Shown: positions 9,016 to 18,353, numbered from the stretch's first letter. The stretch is DNA of 64,000 bases from Kordia sp. TARA_039_SRF (GCA_006383075.2 SMNH02000006.1:3899-67898), one strand, 5' to 3'. Numbers and translations: made by a program. The notes: a model not told the origin generated them from the sequence alone.

Positions 9016-10471
9016 TCATCAACATAAGCTCGAAAGCATCATTCAATCAATACACCGATTGGATGAGTTAGTTCAAGTGGTAACAGATGCGAAAAAAGTA
9101 CAAGCTACTTCAAAAGCAATCGTAGTTGAAAATAATAGTATCGTAAAACCATTAGATTGGTACGATAGCGAACCTCCATATATTATTCCTTCGCAAGAGT
9201 TTACTACAAACAATGTATTGGCGTTGGTATTTTATAGTTTAGGGAATCATCAAAAAGCGTTTGAATATCTTACTGAAAAAGATGCTTTGTATCATGATTT
9301 ATTGATAGCAACATACATTCAAATAGGTTATGAAATCACTGAAGAGCTTCAAGCAGCCGCTAAATTGTCCAAACACAATACGTGTATTTTACATCACTAT
9401 GGAAATTACGCAAATCGTTTGTCTTTAGAGGCGTTGAAAGTCTCATATGAAGAAGCGATTGAAGCTGCGGAACATGATGAGTTAAAAATATTTACAGCAA
9501 AACATTATGTCAACCTATTGATGGATGTGCATGAATTCGGCAAAGCAGTCACTTTGATTCGTTCATTATCACCACATGCAATATCAGAAGAAGCAAAAAA
9601 TGCGATGCATGTACAACTTGCAACGGCATTAATGCAACAACTCCAAATGCCTTTCAATACAGATGATTTAAAAGAAATTCAAGAATTATTTCAAAAAGGA
9701 ATTGACTTTTACACAAAAAAACGACTTTTCGTAAATGCAGGTTTATTACTGATTGATGCTTCTGAAATTGCAAACTACCAACAAGATTACATCACATCAA
9801 AAAATTATATCAATCAAGCAATTCAATATTTCAAACAAGAAGATGTTCCTGAATTTTTAGGCGAAGCAGGCTTGCGAAAAGCGACATTATTATACACGTG
9901 GAGCAAAAATGGGCAACCACAATATTACAAGCCAGCCATTAATGCTTTTCAAGACACATTGAAAGTGTTTAAACGCGATACGCATCCGCAGAAATTTGCA
10001 GATATTCATCACAATATGGCGCTTATCTATTCTGAAATTCCAGTGTCGCCTGAAGAAAAGCCAATGTGGACCGCCTTCTGTGCGTCGTCATTCAAGGAAG
10101 CATTGGCGTTTTACACCAAAGATAAATACCCATACGAGTACGCAATGGTAAGTCATAATTATGCAACAGCACTGATAAACTTTCCAGAAGCAAAATTGCA
10201 TAATAACTTCGACAAAGCGCATGGTTTATTTGAAGAAGCTTTGCAAATTCGTACAGCAGAAACATATCCTTTTGAGCGCGCTTCCACATTACTCAATCAA
10301 TTAGAATTGTATTGGCTATTGCACAATGAAACGGATACGGACGCGCAAAAACGTTTTGAGGAAATGGAACGTAAAATAAACGAAATAAAAACCTTAATAA
10401 ACGATTCAAAAATGTTAGAAAAAGCAGCATTTCATGAAACGAAATTACAATCTTTAAAAACTGTATTATAA
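8990..10471 (+). CDS. TPR-repeat protein of the hydrogenase operon
   Basis: The 493-residue protein is built largely of helix pairs of tetratricopeptide type. Examples are NVLALVFYSLGNHQKAFEYL, the segment around FADIHHNMALIYSEIP and YEYAMVSHNYATALINFPEA. There is no signal peptide, so it is cytoplasmic. TPR solenoids bind other proteins, so a scaffold or chaperone role for the hydrogenase subunits or Hyp proteins is plausible. The ATG at 8990 overlaps the previous gene by 26 nt; a later start would remove part of the N-terminal helix (LESIIQSIHRLDELVQVV). hypA follows after 1 nt. The family call is good; the specific role is inference. Confidence 0.85.
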   Translation: MLTILTTTNHQHKLESIIQSIHRLDELVQVVTDAKKVQATSKAIVVENNSIVKPLDWYDSEPPYIIPSQEFTTNNVLALVFYSLGNHQKAFEYLTEKDALYHDLLIATYIQIGYEITEELQAAAKLSKHNTCILHHYGNYANRLSLEALKVSYEEAIEAAEHDELKIFTAKHYVNLLMDVHEFGKAVTLIRSLSPHAISEEAKNAMHVQLATALMQQLQMPFNTDDLKEIQELFQKGIDFYTKKRLFVNAGLLLIDASEIANYQQDYITSKNYINQAIQYFKQEDVPEFLGEAGLRKATLLYTWSKNGQPQYYKPAINAFQDTLKVFKRDTHPQKFADIHHNMALIYSEIPVSPEEKPMWTAFCASSFKEALAFYTKDKYPYEYAMVSHNYATALINFPEAKLHNNFDKAHGLFEEALQIRTAETYPFERASTLLNQLELYWLLHNETDTDAQKRFEEMERKINEIKTLINDSKMLEKAAFHETKLQSLKTVL

Positions 10472-10472
10472 T

Positions 10473-10820
10473 ATGCACGAAACATCTATTGTAAATAGTA
10501 TTATGCGTACCTTAGAGATGGAATTTGAAGCAGAAAAGCTTCAAAAAATGAAAGCAATCTATCTAAAAGTAGGTGTGTTATCTAATATTGAACCACGCTT
10601 ATTGCACAACGCGTACGGAGCTTACAATTATTGCGGTTCCAAATATCACAATGTAGACTTGCATATAGAATCTACAGCAATCAAAATTCAGTGTGAAGTT
10701 TGTAATCACATTACGCTAGTGGAGCAATATAAATTTTTGTGTGAAAATTGTGGTCGGCCTAGTAAAAATATCATTCAAGGCGAAGAAATGTTAATCCATA
10801 AAATAGAATTCGAAGACTAA
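10473..10820 (+). CDS. hypA: Hydrogenase nickel incorporation protein HypA
   Basis: HypA delivers Ni2+ to the hydrogenase large subunit together with HypB. The 115-residue protein starts MHE, where His2 and neighbours bind nickel. The structural zinc site is formed by Cys74/Cys77 (CEVC) and Cys90/Cys93 (CENC). Length and motif spacing are normal for the family. The gene is packed 1 nt after the TPR gene and 6 nt before hypB in the accessory operon. Confidence 0.96.
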   Translation: MHETSIVNSIMRTLEMEFEAEKLQKMKAIYLKVGVLSNIEPRLLHNAYGAYNYCGSKYHNVDLHIESTAIKIQCEVCNHITLVEQYKFLCENCGRPSKNIIQGEEMLIHKIEFED

Positions 10821-10826
10821 AATATT

Positions 10827-11528
10827 ATGAGTGTAGAAAAATCAGCAAAAGCGGCTCGCGGAACTATACAATGCGAGAATACAAATATCAATTTATTAAA
10901 AGCGAATGATTTTGTGGCAGACATTATTCGTAAAGAAATGGCGAAGCACAAAACCTTGTTAGTCAATATTACGTCCTCTGCGGGAAGCGGAAAAACAACC
11001 TTAATGCAAAAAACGGCAGAGAGGTTAAAAGACAAACTGACCATGGCGGTTATGGTAGGAGACTTAGAAACAGAACGTGATGCTGCCCGAATTCGAGAAA
11101 CTGGAATTCAAGCATTGCAAATTGTTACGGGTGGAATTTGTCATTTAGAATCGCAAATGATTCATCAAGTATTGGATCAATTTGATTTGGAAAATATTGA
11201 CTTACTTTTTATTGAAAATGTTGGAAATTTAGTCTGTCCAGCTTCTTTTGATTTAGGAGAAGACTATCGCGTTACACTCATGGCAACTACCGAAGGCGAC
11301 GATAAACCTAAAAAATATCCGCGTATGTTTCTCACAAGCGATTTAATGTTAGTTTCAAAAGCAGATTTATTGCCGCATTTGCCATTTTCGGTAGAAGCAG
11401 TTACGAAAGATGCACGAGAAGTCAATCATGAACTCGAAATGATTCAAATTTCTTCTATCACAGAAGAAGGACTTGATGCGTGGTGCGATTGGTTGGTAAA
11501 TAAAGTGAATCAAAAGCAAGAAGCCTAG
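10827..11528 (+). CDS. hypB: Hydrogenase nickel incorporation GTPase HypB
   Basis: HypB is the SIMIBI-class GTPase that drives nickel insertion with HypA. The P-loop is SAGSGKTT (Lys56), and the conserved VGDLETERDAARI, GGICHLE and ENVGNLVCPASFDLGE blocks are present; the last holds the metal-site cysteine at the dimer interface. The usual NKxD motif reads SKAD. The N-terminus lacks both the CxxCGC high-affinity nickel site and the histidine-rich stretch seen in some HypBs, so this form should not store nickel. At 233 residues it is compact but complete. Confidence 0.96.
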   Translation: MSVEKSAKAARGTIQCENTNINLLKANDFVADIIRKEMAKHKTLLVNITSSAGSGKTTLMQKTAERLKDKLTMAVMVGDLETERDAARIRETGIQALQIVTGGICHLESQMIHQVLDQFDLENIDLLFIENVGNLVCPASFDLGEDYRVTLMATTEGDDKPKKYPRMFLTSDLMLVSKADLLPHLPFSVEAVTKDAREVNHELEMIQISSITEEGLDAWCDWLVNKVNQKQEA

Positions 11529-11539
11529 TCATAACATTC

Positions 11540-13801
11540 GTGAATCAAACATTTAAAATACAAATTCAAGGACGAGTCCAAGGTGTTGGTTTTCGTCCTT
11601 TTATTTTTAACCTTGCAAAATCATTTCAGCTAAAAGGAACTGTTTCCAATAACGAAAGCGGCGTCATCATTTTTTGTAATACATCTGAAAGTAAAGCAAC
11701 GCAGTTTTTAGAAAATATATGTCATAGCAAACCCAAAATGGCAATCATTACGTCGCATACGTTAACGGAAGTTTCATTTACAAATTATGATGATTTTACC
11801 ATCATTCCGTCTGAGGCAACTGCGAAAATTACAATTCCGCTCACGCCTGATTTTGCAATTTGTACTACTTGTAAAACAGAAATTGCAGACACAACCAATA
11901 AACGATTTCAGTATCCGTTTACGACCTGTGTCAATTGCGGACCGCGATACGCGATAACAGAAACATATCCATTTGAGCGCGCACACACTTCTATGGAAAA
12001 TTATACCATGTGTACGACGTGTGTAAATGAGTATGAGAATCCTGCTGACAGACGGTTTCATTCACAAACAAATTCGTGTAGCTCTTGTGGAATACAATTA
12101 GAATTGGTAGATGGTAAAGGAAACACAATTTCCAAACGGCAAGAAGATATCATCACGAAAACCGTAGAGTTATTGCGGAATGGTAAAATCATAGCAATCA
12201 AAAATACGAGTGGATATTTACTATGTTGTGATGCTGCTAATCCAACGGCAATTCAAACCTTACGACAGCGAAAAAAAAGACCAAGCAAGCCTTTTGCGGT
12301 TATATATCCATCACTAAAAGCAATTCAAAAAGATTTTAAAATATCTTTTCATGAACAACAAGCATTGCAATCCACAGTAGCACCAATTGTGATTCTTCAA
12401 AACACAAAAAATACCAAAATCTCAACACGTACCATTGCGCCAAATATCGAGCAGACTGGTGTAATGCTTCCTTCAACAGCACTCATGGAAACTTTAATGC
12501 AGCAAATGCAACAACCCATAGTGGCTACGAGCGGAAACATTCATGGAAGCCCGATTATTGCTGATAATGATACAGCACAAAAGCAATTACAAACAGTAGC
12601 GGATTATTTTTTACATCACAATTTAAAAGTTCAGTTTCCACAAGATGATTCTGTGCTAAAATTTAGCGATGAAACAGAAATCATTATTAGACGTTCAAGA
12701 GGAATGGCACCAAACTATTTAGGTGCAAATATTGATGCTGACAAAAACACTATAGCAATGGGAGCGCATCTCAAAAGTACGTTTACTTTTGTTCCAAATA
12801 AACAAGTGTATGTAAGTCAGTACTTTGGGAATTTAGATGCTTACGAAGTAGTACAGCGTTATGAAAACTGTATACAGCAATACATAGAATTATTTGATGC
12901 CAAGCCAGAAATCATTCTTATAGACAAACATTTGCAATATCAAAGTAGTGTGTTAGGAAGTGAATTCGCTGAGAAGTACAATGCTGCCATATATGAAATT
13001 CAACATCACAAAGCACACTTTGCTAGTGTTTTGGGAGAGCATCACTTATTTCATTCCAAAGAAAAAATACTAGGTGTTATTTGGGATGGTACTGGTCTTG
13101 GAGACGATTATAAAATTTGGGGAGGCGAATTTTTTAGCTACCACCATCAAAAAATAGAACGGCTAACACATGTTGACTATTATGACTGGTTGGCAAATGA
13201 TAAAATGGCAAAAGAGCCGCGTTTGGCATTGTTTAGTCTACTTAACGAAGAGGATAGAGCATATATAAAAGATAAATTCTCCAATACAGAATGGAATGTT
13301 TACACCAAAACAATACGCAGCAATACTTTGCAAACATCTTCGGTTGGTAGATTGTTTGATGCGGTAGCTTCTGCGCTGGATATTACCGATATCAACACTT
13401 TTGAAGCAGAAGCGGCAATGCGACTTGAAAACTGTGCGCAAACTTCAGCAAACCTAGAAAATGTTGATTTGTTAGCACATATAGATTATGAAAAAATTCC
13501 ATCAAAACTTCTATTAAAAATTATACTAAAAGCATACAAAGAAGATGGAATTTCAAAAGCAATTATTGCGAGAAGCTTTATATACACCTTAGCAAAATCT
13601 ATTATAAAAATTGCTCACAAAAATGACATAAAAATTATTGCGTGTAGCGGAGGAGTTTTTCAAAATACGGTGTTAGTATCTATGCTACATAAAATGGCTG
13701 AAAAAGAAGAAATAAAATTAAAATTAAATCGTAAATTGTCGAGTAATGATGAAAATATATCATTTGGACAATTGATGTATTATCAACATATAAAAAACTG
13801 A
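11540..13801 (+). CDS. hypF: Carbamoyltransferase HypF
   Basis: HypF makes carbamoyl-AMP from carbamoyl phosphate and ATP and transfers the carbamoyl group to the C-terminal Cys of HypE, the source of the active-site CN ligands. The 753-residue protein has four domains in the usual order. These are an acylphosphatase-like domain (GRVQGVGFRPF, about 1-90), two zinc fingers (CTTC, CVNC, CTTC and CSSC, about 105-190), a YrdC-like domain (KNTSGYLLCCDA, RQRKKRPSKPFAV, about 200-390) and a Kae1-like domain (HHKAHFASV, WDGTGLGDD, CSGGVFQN). Translation starts at GTG 11540, 11 nt after hypB; no ATG precedes the acylphosphatase motif. Intact and full length. Confidence 0.96.
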   Translation: MNQTFKIQIQGRVQGVGFRPFIFNLAKSFQLKGTVSNNESGVIIFCNTSESKATQFLENICHSKPKMAIITSHTLTEVSFTNYDDFTIIPSEATAKITIPLTPDFAICTTCKTEIADTTNKRFQYPFTTCVNCGPRYAITETYPFERAHTSMENYTMCTTCVNEYENPADRRFHSQTNSCSSCGIQLELVDGKGNTISKRQEDIITKTVELLRNGKIIAIKNTSGYLLCCDAANPTAIQTLRQRKKRPSKPFAVIYPSLKAIQKDFKISFHEQQALQSTVAPIVILQNTKNTKISTRTIAPNIEQTGVMLPSTALMETLMQQMQQPIVATSGNIHGSPIIADNDTAQKQLQTVADYFLHHNLKVQFPQDDSVLKFSDETEIIIRRSRGMAPNYLGANIDADKNTIAMGAHLKSTFTFVPNKQVYVSQYFGNLDAYEVVQRYENCIQQYIELFDAKPEIILIDKHLQYQSSVLGSEFAEKYNAAIYEIQHHKAHFASVLGEHHLFHSKEKILGVIWDGTGLGDDYKIWGGEFFSYHHQKIERLTHVDYYDWLANDKMAKEPRLALFSLLNEEDRAYIKDKFSNTEWNVYTKTIRSNTLQTSSVGRLFDAVASALDITDINTFEAEAAMRLENCAQTSANLENVDLLAHIDYEKIPSKLLLKIILKAYKEDGISKAIIARSFIYTLAKSIIKIAHKNDIKIIACSGGVFQNTVLVSMLHKMAEKEEIKLKLNRKLSSNDENISFGQLMYYQHIKN

Positions 13802-13806
13802 AAACT

Positions 13807-14088
13807 ATGTGTTTAGCAATTCCTGGAAAAATAAAAAGCGTAGAGCTGAAATATGACGGTTTGGTACGTATGGCAAAAATATCTTTTGGAGGTATAACGA
13901 AAGAAGCTAGCTTAGAAATGCTGCCAGATGCTGACGTAGGCGATTATGTATTGGTACATGTAGGTGTAGCTATCAGCAAAGTAAATGAAGAAGAAGCCAA
14001 AAAAACCTTTGAATACTTAGAAGAAATAGGCGAATTAGGGGAACTCGAAGATGTAGAAGAATATCTTCCTAAAAAAGAAGAATTATGA
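13807..14088 (+). CDS. hypC: Hydrogenase assembly chaperone HypC
   Basis: HypC carries the Fe(CN)2CO group from HypD to the large subunit. The 93-residue protein begins MCLAIPGKI, with the essential Cys2 that binds HypD and iron. An OB-like beta barrel follows, and then an acidic C-terminal helix (EEEAKKTFEYLEEIGELGEL) that is somewhat longer than in short HypCs. Its stop overlaps the hypD start by ATGA, fitting their action as a HypCD complex. Confidence 0.96.
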   Translation: MCLAIPGKIKSVELKYDGLVRMAKISFGGITKEASLEMLPDADVGDYVLVHVGVAISKVNEEEAKKTFEYLEEIGELGELEDVEEYLPKKEEL

Positions 14089-15179
14089 AATACATGAAAG
14101 AATACCGAGATCCTGAACTCGCAAAAAAATATCTCGAAGAAATCAAAAAAAGTGTCACACAACCTTGGTCAATTATGGAAGTGTGTGGCGGACAAACACA
14201 TAGCTTAGTTAAAAATGGAATCATAGACATGTTGCCAAAAGAAGTAACCATGATTCACGGTCCTGGATGTCCAGTATGTGTAACGCCTATAAACTTGATT
14301 GACAAAGCAATTCATTTGGCACTTAATGAAAATGTAATTCTATGCTCGTTTGGTGATATGTTGCGTGTGCCAGGCTCTAAAATCAATTTGCTAGAAGCCA
14401 AAGCTAAAGGAGCTGATGTGCGCATTTTATATTCGCCATTAGAAGCGGTAAACATTGCAGAAGACAATCCAGATAGGGAAGTAGTATTTTTTGCTGTAGG
14501 CTTTGAAACTACAGCACCTGCAAATGCGTTATCCGTTATTCATGCGCACCGAAAAGGATTAAGAAACTATGCTATTTTAGCATCACATGTCTTAGTTCCA
14601 CCAGCAATAAAAGCGGTAATTGACGATGATGAAAGTAATATTGATGGTTTCTTAGCGGCAGGACATGTGTGTACCATTATGGGAAATTCAGAATACCATC
14701 CGCTCGCATCAACATACAACGTGCCCATTGTGGTGACAGGTTTTGAACCGTTAGATGTACTGCAAGGAATTCTAATGGTTATTCGACAATTAGAAGCCAA
14801 CAAGGCAACCGTAGAAAATCAATATTCAAGAATCGTCAAAGAAGAAGGAAACACAGAAGCACAGAAAATGATTTTTGAAGTCTTCGAAATCAAAAATCAA
14901 ATGTGGCGTGGAATTGGTGAAATTCCTGAAAGTGGATATGCAGTCAAAGAAAAATATGCCTTATATGATGCGAATAAAAAATTTAGCATCTCTATAAAAG
15001 AAGCTCCCGAACACCCTGATTGTATCTCTGGTCAAATTATGAAAGGCATCAAAAAGCCTTTTGAATGTCCTCAATTTGGTAAAAAATGCAAACCGTCATT
15101 CCCGTTAGGTGCGCCTATGGTTAGTAGTGAAGGTGCTTGCGCAGCATACTATCATTTTTCTGGATTGATTGAAGCATAA
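14085..15179 (+). CDS. hypD: Hydrogenase formation protein HypD
   Basis: HypD is the iron-sulfur scaffold on which the Fe(CN)2CO unit is built, using CN from HypE. The 364-residue protein shows the family blocks EVCGGQTHSL, GPGCPVCVTP (the two Cys of the iron-binding and redox site), GFETTAPA and GHVCTIMG. The C-terminal [4Fe-4S] ligands lie in CISGQIMKG, FECPQFGKKCKP and SEGACAAYY. It is complete. It is followed by 189 nt before hypE, the largest gap inside the accessory operon. Confidence 0.96.
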   Translation: MKYMKEYRDPELAKKYLEEIKKSVTQPWSIMEVCGGQTHSLVKNGIIDMLPKEVTMIHGPGCPVCVTPINLIDKAIHLALNENVILCSFGDMLRVPGSKINLLEAKAKGADVRILYSPLEAVNIAEDNPDREVVFFAVGFETTAPANALSVIHAHRKGLRNYAILASHVLVPPAIKAVIDDDESNIDGFLAAGHVCTIMGNSEYHPLASTYNVPIVVTGFEPLDVLQGILMVIRQLEANKATVENQYSRIVKEEGNTEAQKMIFEVFEIKNQMWRGIGEIPESGYAVKEKYALYDANKKFSISIKEAPEHPDCISGQIMKGIKKPFECPQFGKKCKPSFPLGAPMVSSEGACAAYYHFSGLIEA

Positions 15180-15190
15180 TTTGGTGTTTC

Positions 15191-15217
15191 CAAAACCTTT
15201 GAAAACTTAAGGTTTTG
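15191..15217 (+). other. Hairpin in the hypD-hypE spacer
   Basis: A perfect 9-bp stem (CAAAACCTT / AAGGTTTTG, 15191-15199 and 15209-15217) with a 9-nt loop lies 11 nt after hypD. No T run follows, so it is unlikely to be a full terminator. It may be a pause or mRNA-stability site. The rest of the 15180-15368 spacer is AT-rich without a visible gene. Confidence 0.5.
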
Positions 15218-15368
15218 ATTGTACTTTCACGATTCACTCTCTACGAAGAAATCTAACAAGTTGTTCAAAAGAATATTCACAATTTTAAATGTAATAGAAA
15301 TTAATCTCTAGCACAGGTCAAATAAACAGTAACAAAAAGTACCTATAAAGATAAAAGGAAACGAGTAC

Positions 15369-16430
15369 ATGGAAAACAATGCCAAACTAAAAATGCAATT
15401 GCAATGCCCAATGCCAAAATTAGATTTTGATGTCATCACACTCGGGCATGGTAGCGGTGGAATGCTGACAAATAAGTTACTAGATAGTGGTGTTTTTGAC
15501 TTGTTAAGCAATGATATTTTAGACAAACGACACGATGGTGCTTTTTTAGAAATGAACGGAAAAATGGCATTCTCAACAGATAGCTTTTTAGTATCTCCTA
15601 TTTTTTTTCCAGGGGGTAATATTGGAGAATTGGCCGTCAATGGAACCGTTAATGATTTGGCAGTATGTGGCGCAGTTCCTAAATACCTATCCTTGAGTTT
15701 TATCATTGAAGAAGGATTAAAAATGACAGAATTTTGGGAAATTTTAGTAGCTATCAAATATGCTTGTGAAAAGGCAAACGTGAAAGTCGTAACAGGCGAT
15801 ACCAAAGTAGTTGAAAAAGGGAAAGGAGACAAAATATTCATCAACACTTCTGGTGTCGGAATGATGCATCCAAAAGCGGCAATCAGTCAAGAAAATATAA
15901 AAATAGGCGATAAAATAATTCTTAGTGGAAATATTGCTACACATGGTATGGCAATTATGTCGGTACGTGAAGGATTGGAATTTGAAACGACTATAGAAAG
16001 TGACAGTACCAATCTCAATCACACCATCATCAACTTGATTGAAAAATTCGGAAAAGATATTCACCTGTTAACCGATCCTACTCGTGGCGGCGTAGCCACG
16101 GTTCTCAAAGAAATAGCGGTATCGGCAAACTTAGGGATTGATATTTTTCAAAAAAATATCCCAATTGATGACCAAGTAGCCAGTGCTTGCGAATTGCTAG
16201 GATTAGATCCTTTATACGTTGCAAATGAAGGGCTATTTTTGAGTTTTGTAGATGCTTCAGTAGCAGATTCGTTTGTGGAAACACTTCAACAAGATGAAAA
16301 TGGTACTACTGCAAAAATCATTGGTTCTGTGGTAGAAGCGCATCCTAAACAGGTTATTTTAGAAAGTGCTATTGGCGGAAAACGTGTTGTGAGTATGCTT
16401 CCAGGCGAACAATTGCCTCGAATTTGCTAA
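15369..16430 (+). CDS. hypE: Carbamoyl-dehydratase HypE
   Basis: HypE dehydrates its own carbamoylated C-terminal cysteine to a thiocyanate and passes CN to HypCD. The 353-residue protein belongs to the PurM/AIRS fold: GHGSGGMLTNKL near the N-terminus, the ATP-binding region FSTDSFLVSP, VNGTVNDLAVCGA, TGDTKVVEKG and LTDPTRGGVATVL. It ends in PRIC, so the essential C-terminal Cys353 is present. The N-terminus may be about 8 residues shorter if the second Met is used. Confidence 0.96.
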   Translation: MENNAKLKMQLQCPMPKLDFDVITLGHGSGGMLTNKLLDSGVFDLLSNDILDKRHDGAFLEMNGKMAFSTDSFLVSPIFFPGGNIGELAVNGTVNDLAVCGAVPKYLSLSFIIEEGLKMTEFWEILVAIKYACEKANVKVVTGDTKVVEKGKGDKIFINTSGVGMMHPKAAISQENIKIGDKIILSGNIATHGMAIMSVREGLEFETTIESDSTNLNHTIINLIEKFGKDIHLLTDPTRGGVATVLKEIAVSANLGIDIFQKNIPIDDQVASACELLGLDPLYVANEGLFLSFVDASVADSFVETLQQDENGTTAKIIGSVVEAHPKQVILESAIGGKRVVSMLPGEQLPRIC

Positions 16431-16500
16431 TCTTTTTTAGTAAAATCTTCAGAATAATTTTAAGACTTTCAATACAAAAATACGAAACGAACACAAGTAT

Positions 16501-17589
16501 ATGAACTACAAAACATTAGGTGATAAAATAAAAAACGCGTACACATTTAAAGGTTCGGAACAAAAACCTTTCTTAGCACCAAGAGGCGTTTTTGTAGCAA
16601 ACAATATGTTGTTTGTTTCTGATACTGGACAAAATCGTGTGTTCATTTGGAAAAACATTCCCACCACTGAGTTTCAAGAACCAGATGTTATTTTAGGACA
16701 AGAAGTTATTGAAGACTCAGGAAGAAATGCAAACACAGAAGTTTCTTCAAAAACATTGCACTATCCGTCAGGAATTTGGAGTGATGGAAAAAAACTCATC
16801 GTAGCAGACGCTTGGAATCACCGCGTGTTACTATGGCATACCATGCCAACTAAAAATGCACAGCCGGCAGATGTAGTATTGGGGCAGCCAAATTTTAATA
16901 GTAATCAGCCAAATGTAAAAGGGCAGGCCGAAAATCCAGAGGCAAACACGCTCAATTGGCCGTATGGTGTTTTTTCAAATGGAGAAAATTTATGGATTGC
17001 AGATACTGGAAATCGGCGTGTTCTGTTTTTTGAGAACTTACCCACAGAAAATTTTTCAAGAGCTGATAAAGTCATTGGTAAACCAAATTTTACGACAAGA
17101 GATTATGAAAATAACAATCCTATCTGGCCGTATTCGGTAAAAGTGAATGAGAAAGGAGCGTTGGCAATTGCAGATACACAATTTTACCGAGTTTTAGTTT
17201 GGCACACTCAAAATGATGCTTTTCAAAAGCAAGCTGACATCATTATTGGACAAGAAAACTTTGATGCCTGTGGGCAAAATCAATTTCGATTGACACCAGA
17301 AGCCAATACGCTCAATTGGACATATGACGCATGTTTTTACAAAGAAGGAATTTTAGTAAATGACACAGGAAACAGTAGAATTTTAGGATTTAATACGATT
17401 CCAACCGTAAACAATAAGCCAGCAGATTGGTTGATAGGACGACCTAATTTTCAAACAAGTAGTGAATACAAGGAAAATTTAACAGGTACACAAAGTGCTA
17501 TCTATTGGCCATTTTCAATCACAACGTATGCAAATCAGTTATTTATTGCAGATACGGGAAATCACCGTGTCATTATAGGAAGCTTATAA
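16501..17589 (+). CDS. Cytoplasmic NHL-repeat beta-propeller protein
   Basis: The 362-residue protein contains six NHL-type blades, seen as repeated (A/S)DTGxxRV cores: VSDTGQNRVFIW, VADAWNHRVLLW, IADTGNRRVLFF, IADTQFYRVLVW, VNDTGNSRILGF and IADTGNHRVIIG. The blades alternate with a second motif of the type VLGQPNF or VIGKPNF. There is no signal peptide, unusual for NHL proteins, so it works in the cytoplasm where the hydrogenase is. It lies 70 nt after hypE, in the same direction, at the end of the locus. A scaffold role, or a docking role for electron transfer, is plausible but unproven. Confidence 0.85.
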   Translation: MNYKTLGDKIKNAYTFKGSEQKPFLAPRGVFVANNMLFVSDTGQNRVFIWKNIPTTEFQEPDVILGQEVIEDSGRNANTEVSSKTLHYPSGIWSDGKKLIVADAWNHRVLLWHTMPTKNAQPADVVLGQPNFNSNQPNVKGQAENPEANTLNWPYGVFSNGENLWIADTGNRRVLFFENLPTENFSRADKVIGKPNFTTRDYENNNPIWPYSVKVNEKGALAIADTQFYRVLVWHTQNDAFQKQADIIIGQENFDACGQNQFRLTPEANTLNWTYDACFYKEGILVNDTGNSRILGFNTIPTVNNKPADWLIGRPNFQTSSEYKENLTGTQSAIYWPFSITTYANQLFIADTGNHRVIIGSL

Positions 17590-18270
17590 ACTCAAATACA
17601 TCCAATAAATACCAACGACCAAAGCAAAAACACCGCCTGTTACTCGAATACCATTCAACAAAGTCATATTGTTAGTAGACGATTTGGTAAGACCTCCTAA
17701 AATCAGCGTATAAACTGTCATGGCTACTACGGTTCCAATTGCAAAACCAATAATATATTGAACGCTTTCAAATTGAGTTGCAAATCCAAGCGCAGGAAGT
17801 AACAAAAGAAAATGTGCCACACCAGCAAGTCCATGTAAAACACCAATGCTAAAAGACGAAACGTGATGTTTCTTTTTAGATTTTTTTACATGTGTATTGT
17901 TGAGGTGTTTTTCCTCGTGTTGATGAATATAAACGTCGCCATCAGCATGAATATGAGGTCGGTGATGTATTTTTTCTTTATAAAATAATTTATAAAGCGA
18001 CCACAATCCGATACCAATTAAAACCAACGCTACCAGCTGTTCGCTAAACTCTGAAATTGCTTCAACAGGGATAACTTCTTTAAACAGAAAAAATAAAATA
18101 CCAATAATCAGCATTCCTAACAAATGACCAGCGCCCCAAAGAAAACCAATTCGCCACACTTTTCGTTTTGTTTCAATTGCAATTGGTGTTACAGCAGCCA
18201 AATGATCGGGTCCTGATATTACATGGAGCATTGAAGCTATAACTCCTGCTATAATTGGCAAACTTGTCAT
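17584..18270 (-). CDS. Nickel permease of the UreH/NicO type
   Basis: This 228-residue membrane protein probably imports nickel for the hydrogenase. The first helix contains HVISGPDHLAAVTPI (residues 16-30), the His/Asp signature of UreH/NicO/NiCoT-like transporters, and a matching HGLAGVAHFLLLLPALG lies in the second half. Five to six helices are visible. The cytoplasmic loop between the halves (about 101-137) is very rich in histidine, as expected for metal binding. The gene is convergent with the NHL gene and overlaps its last 6 nt. Export of nickel or cobalt (RcnA-like) is an alternative, but the genomic context favours uptake. Confidence 0.82.
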   Translation of the reverse strand: MTSLPIIAGVIASMLHVISGPDHLAAVTPIAIETKRKVWRIGFLWGAGHLLGMLIIGILFFLFKEVIPVEAISEFSEQLVALVLIGIGLWSLYKLFYKEKIHHRPHIHADGDVYIHQHEEKHLNNTHVKKSKKKHHVSSFSIGVLHGLAGVAHFLLLLPALGFATQFESVQYIIGFAIGTVVAMTVYTLILGGLTKSSTNNMTLLNGIRVTGGVFALVVGIYWMYLSL

Positions 18271-18353
18271 TGTTAAAAATTTACACTAAATATATAAAAA
18301 TAGTAAAGATATAAGGAACTTTTTAAAAAGACTTAAATCCGCTGAAATTAAAG

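Noticed and set aside
8990-10471. Frameshift between the 86-aa gene and the TPR gene
   Set aside because: The 26-nt overlap could suggest a split gene, but the composition changes sharply at the junction and the TPR frame has its own ATG; coupled translation explains it.
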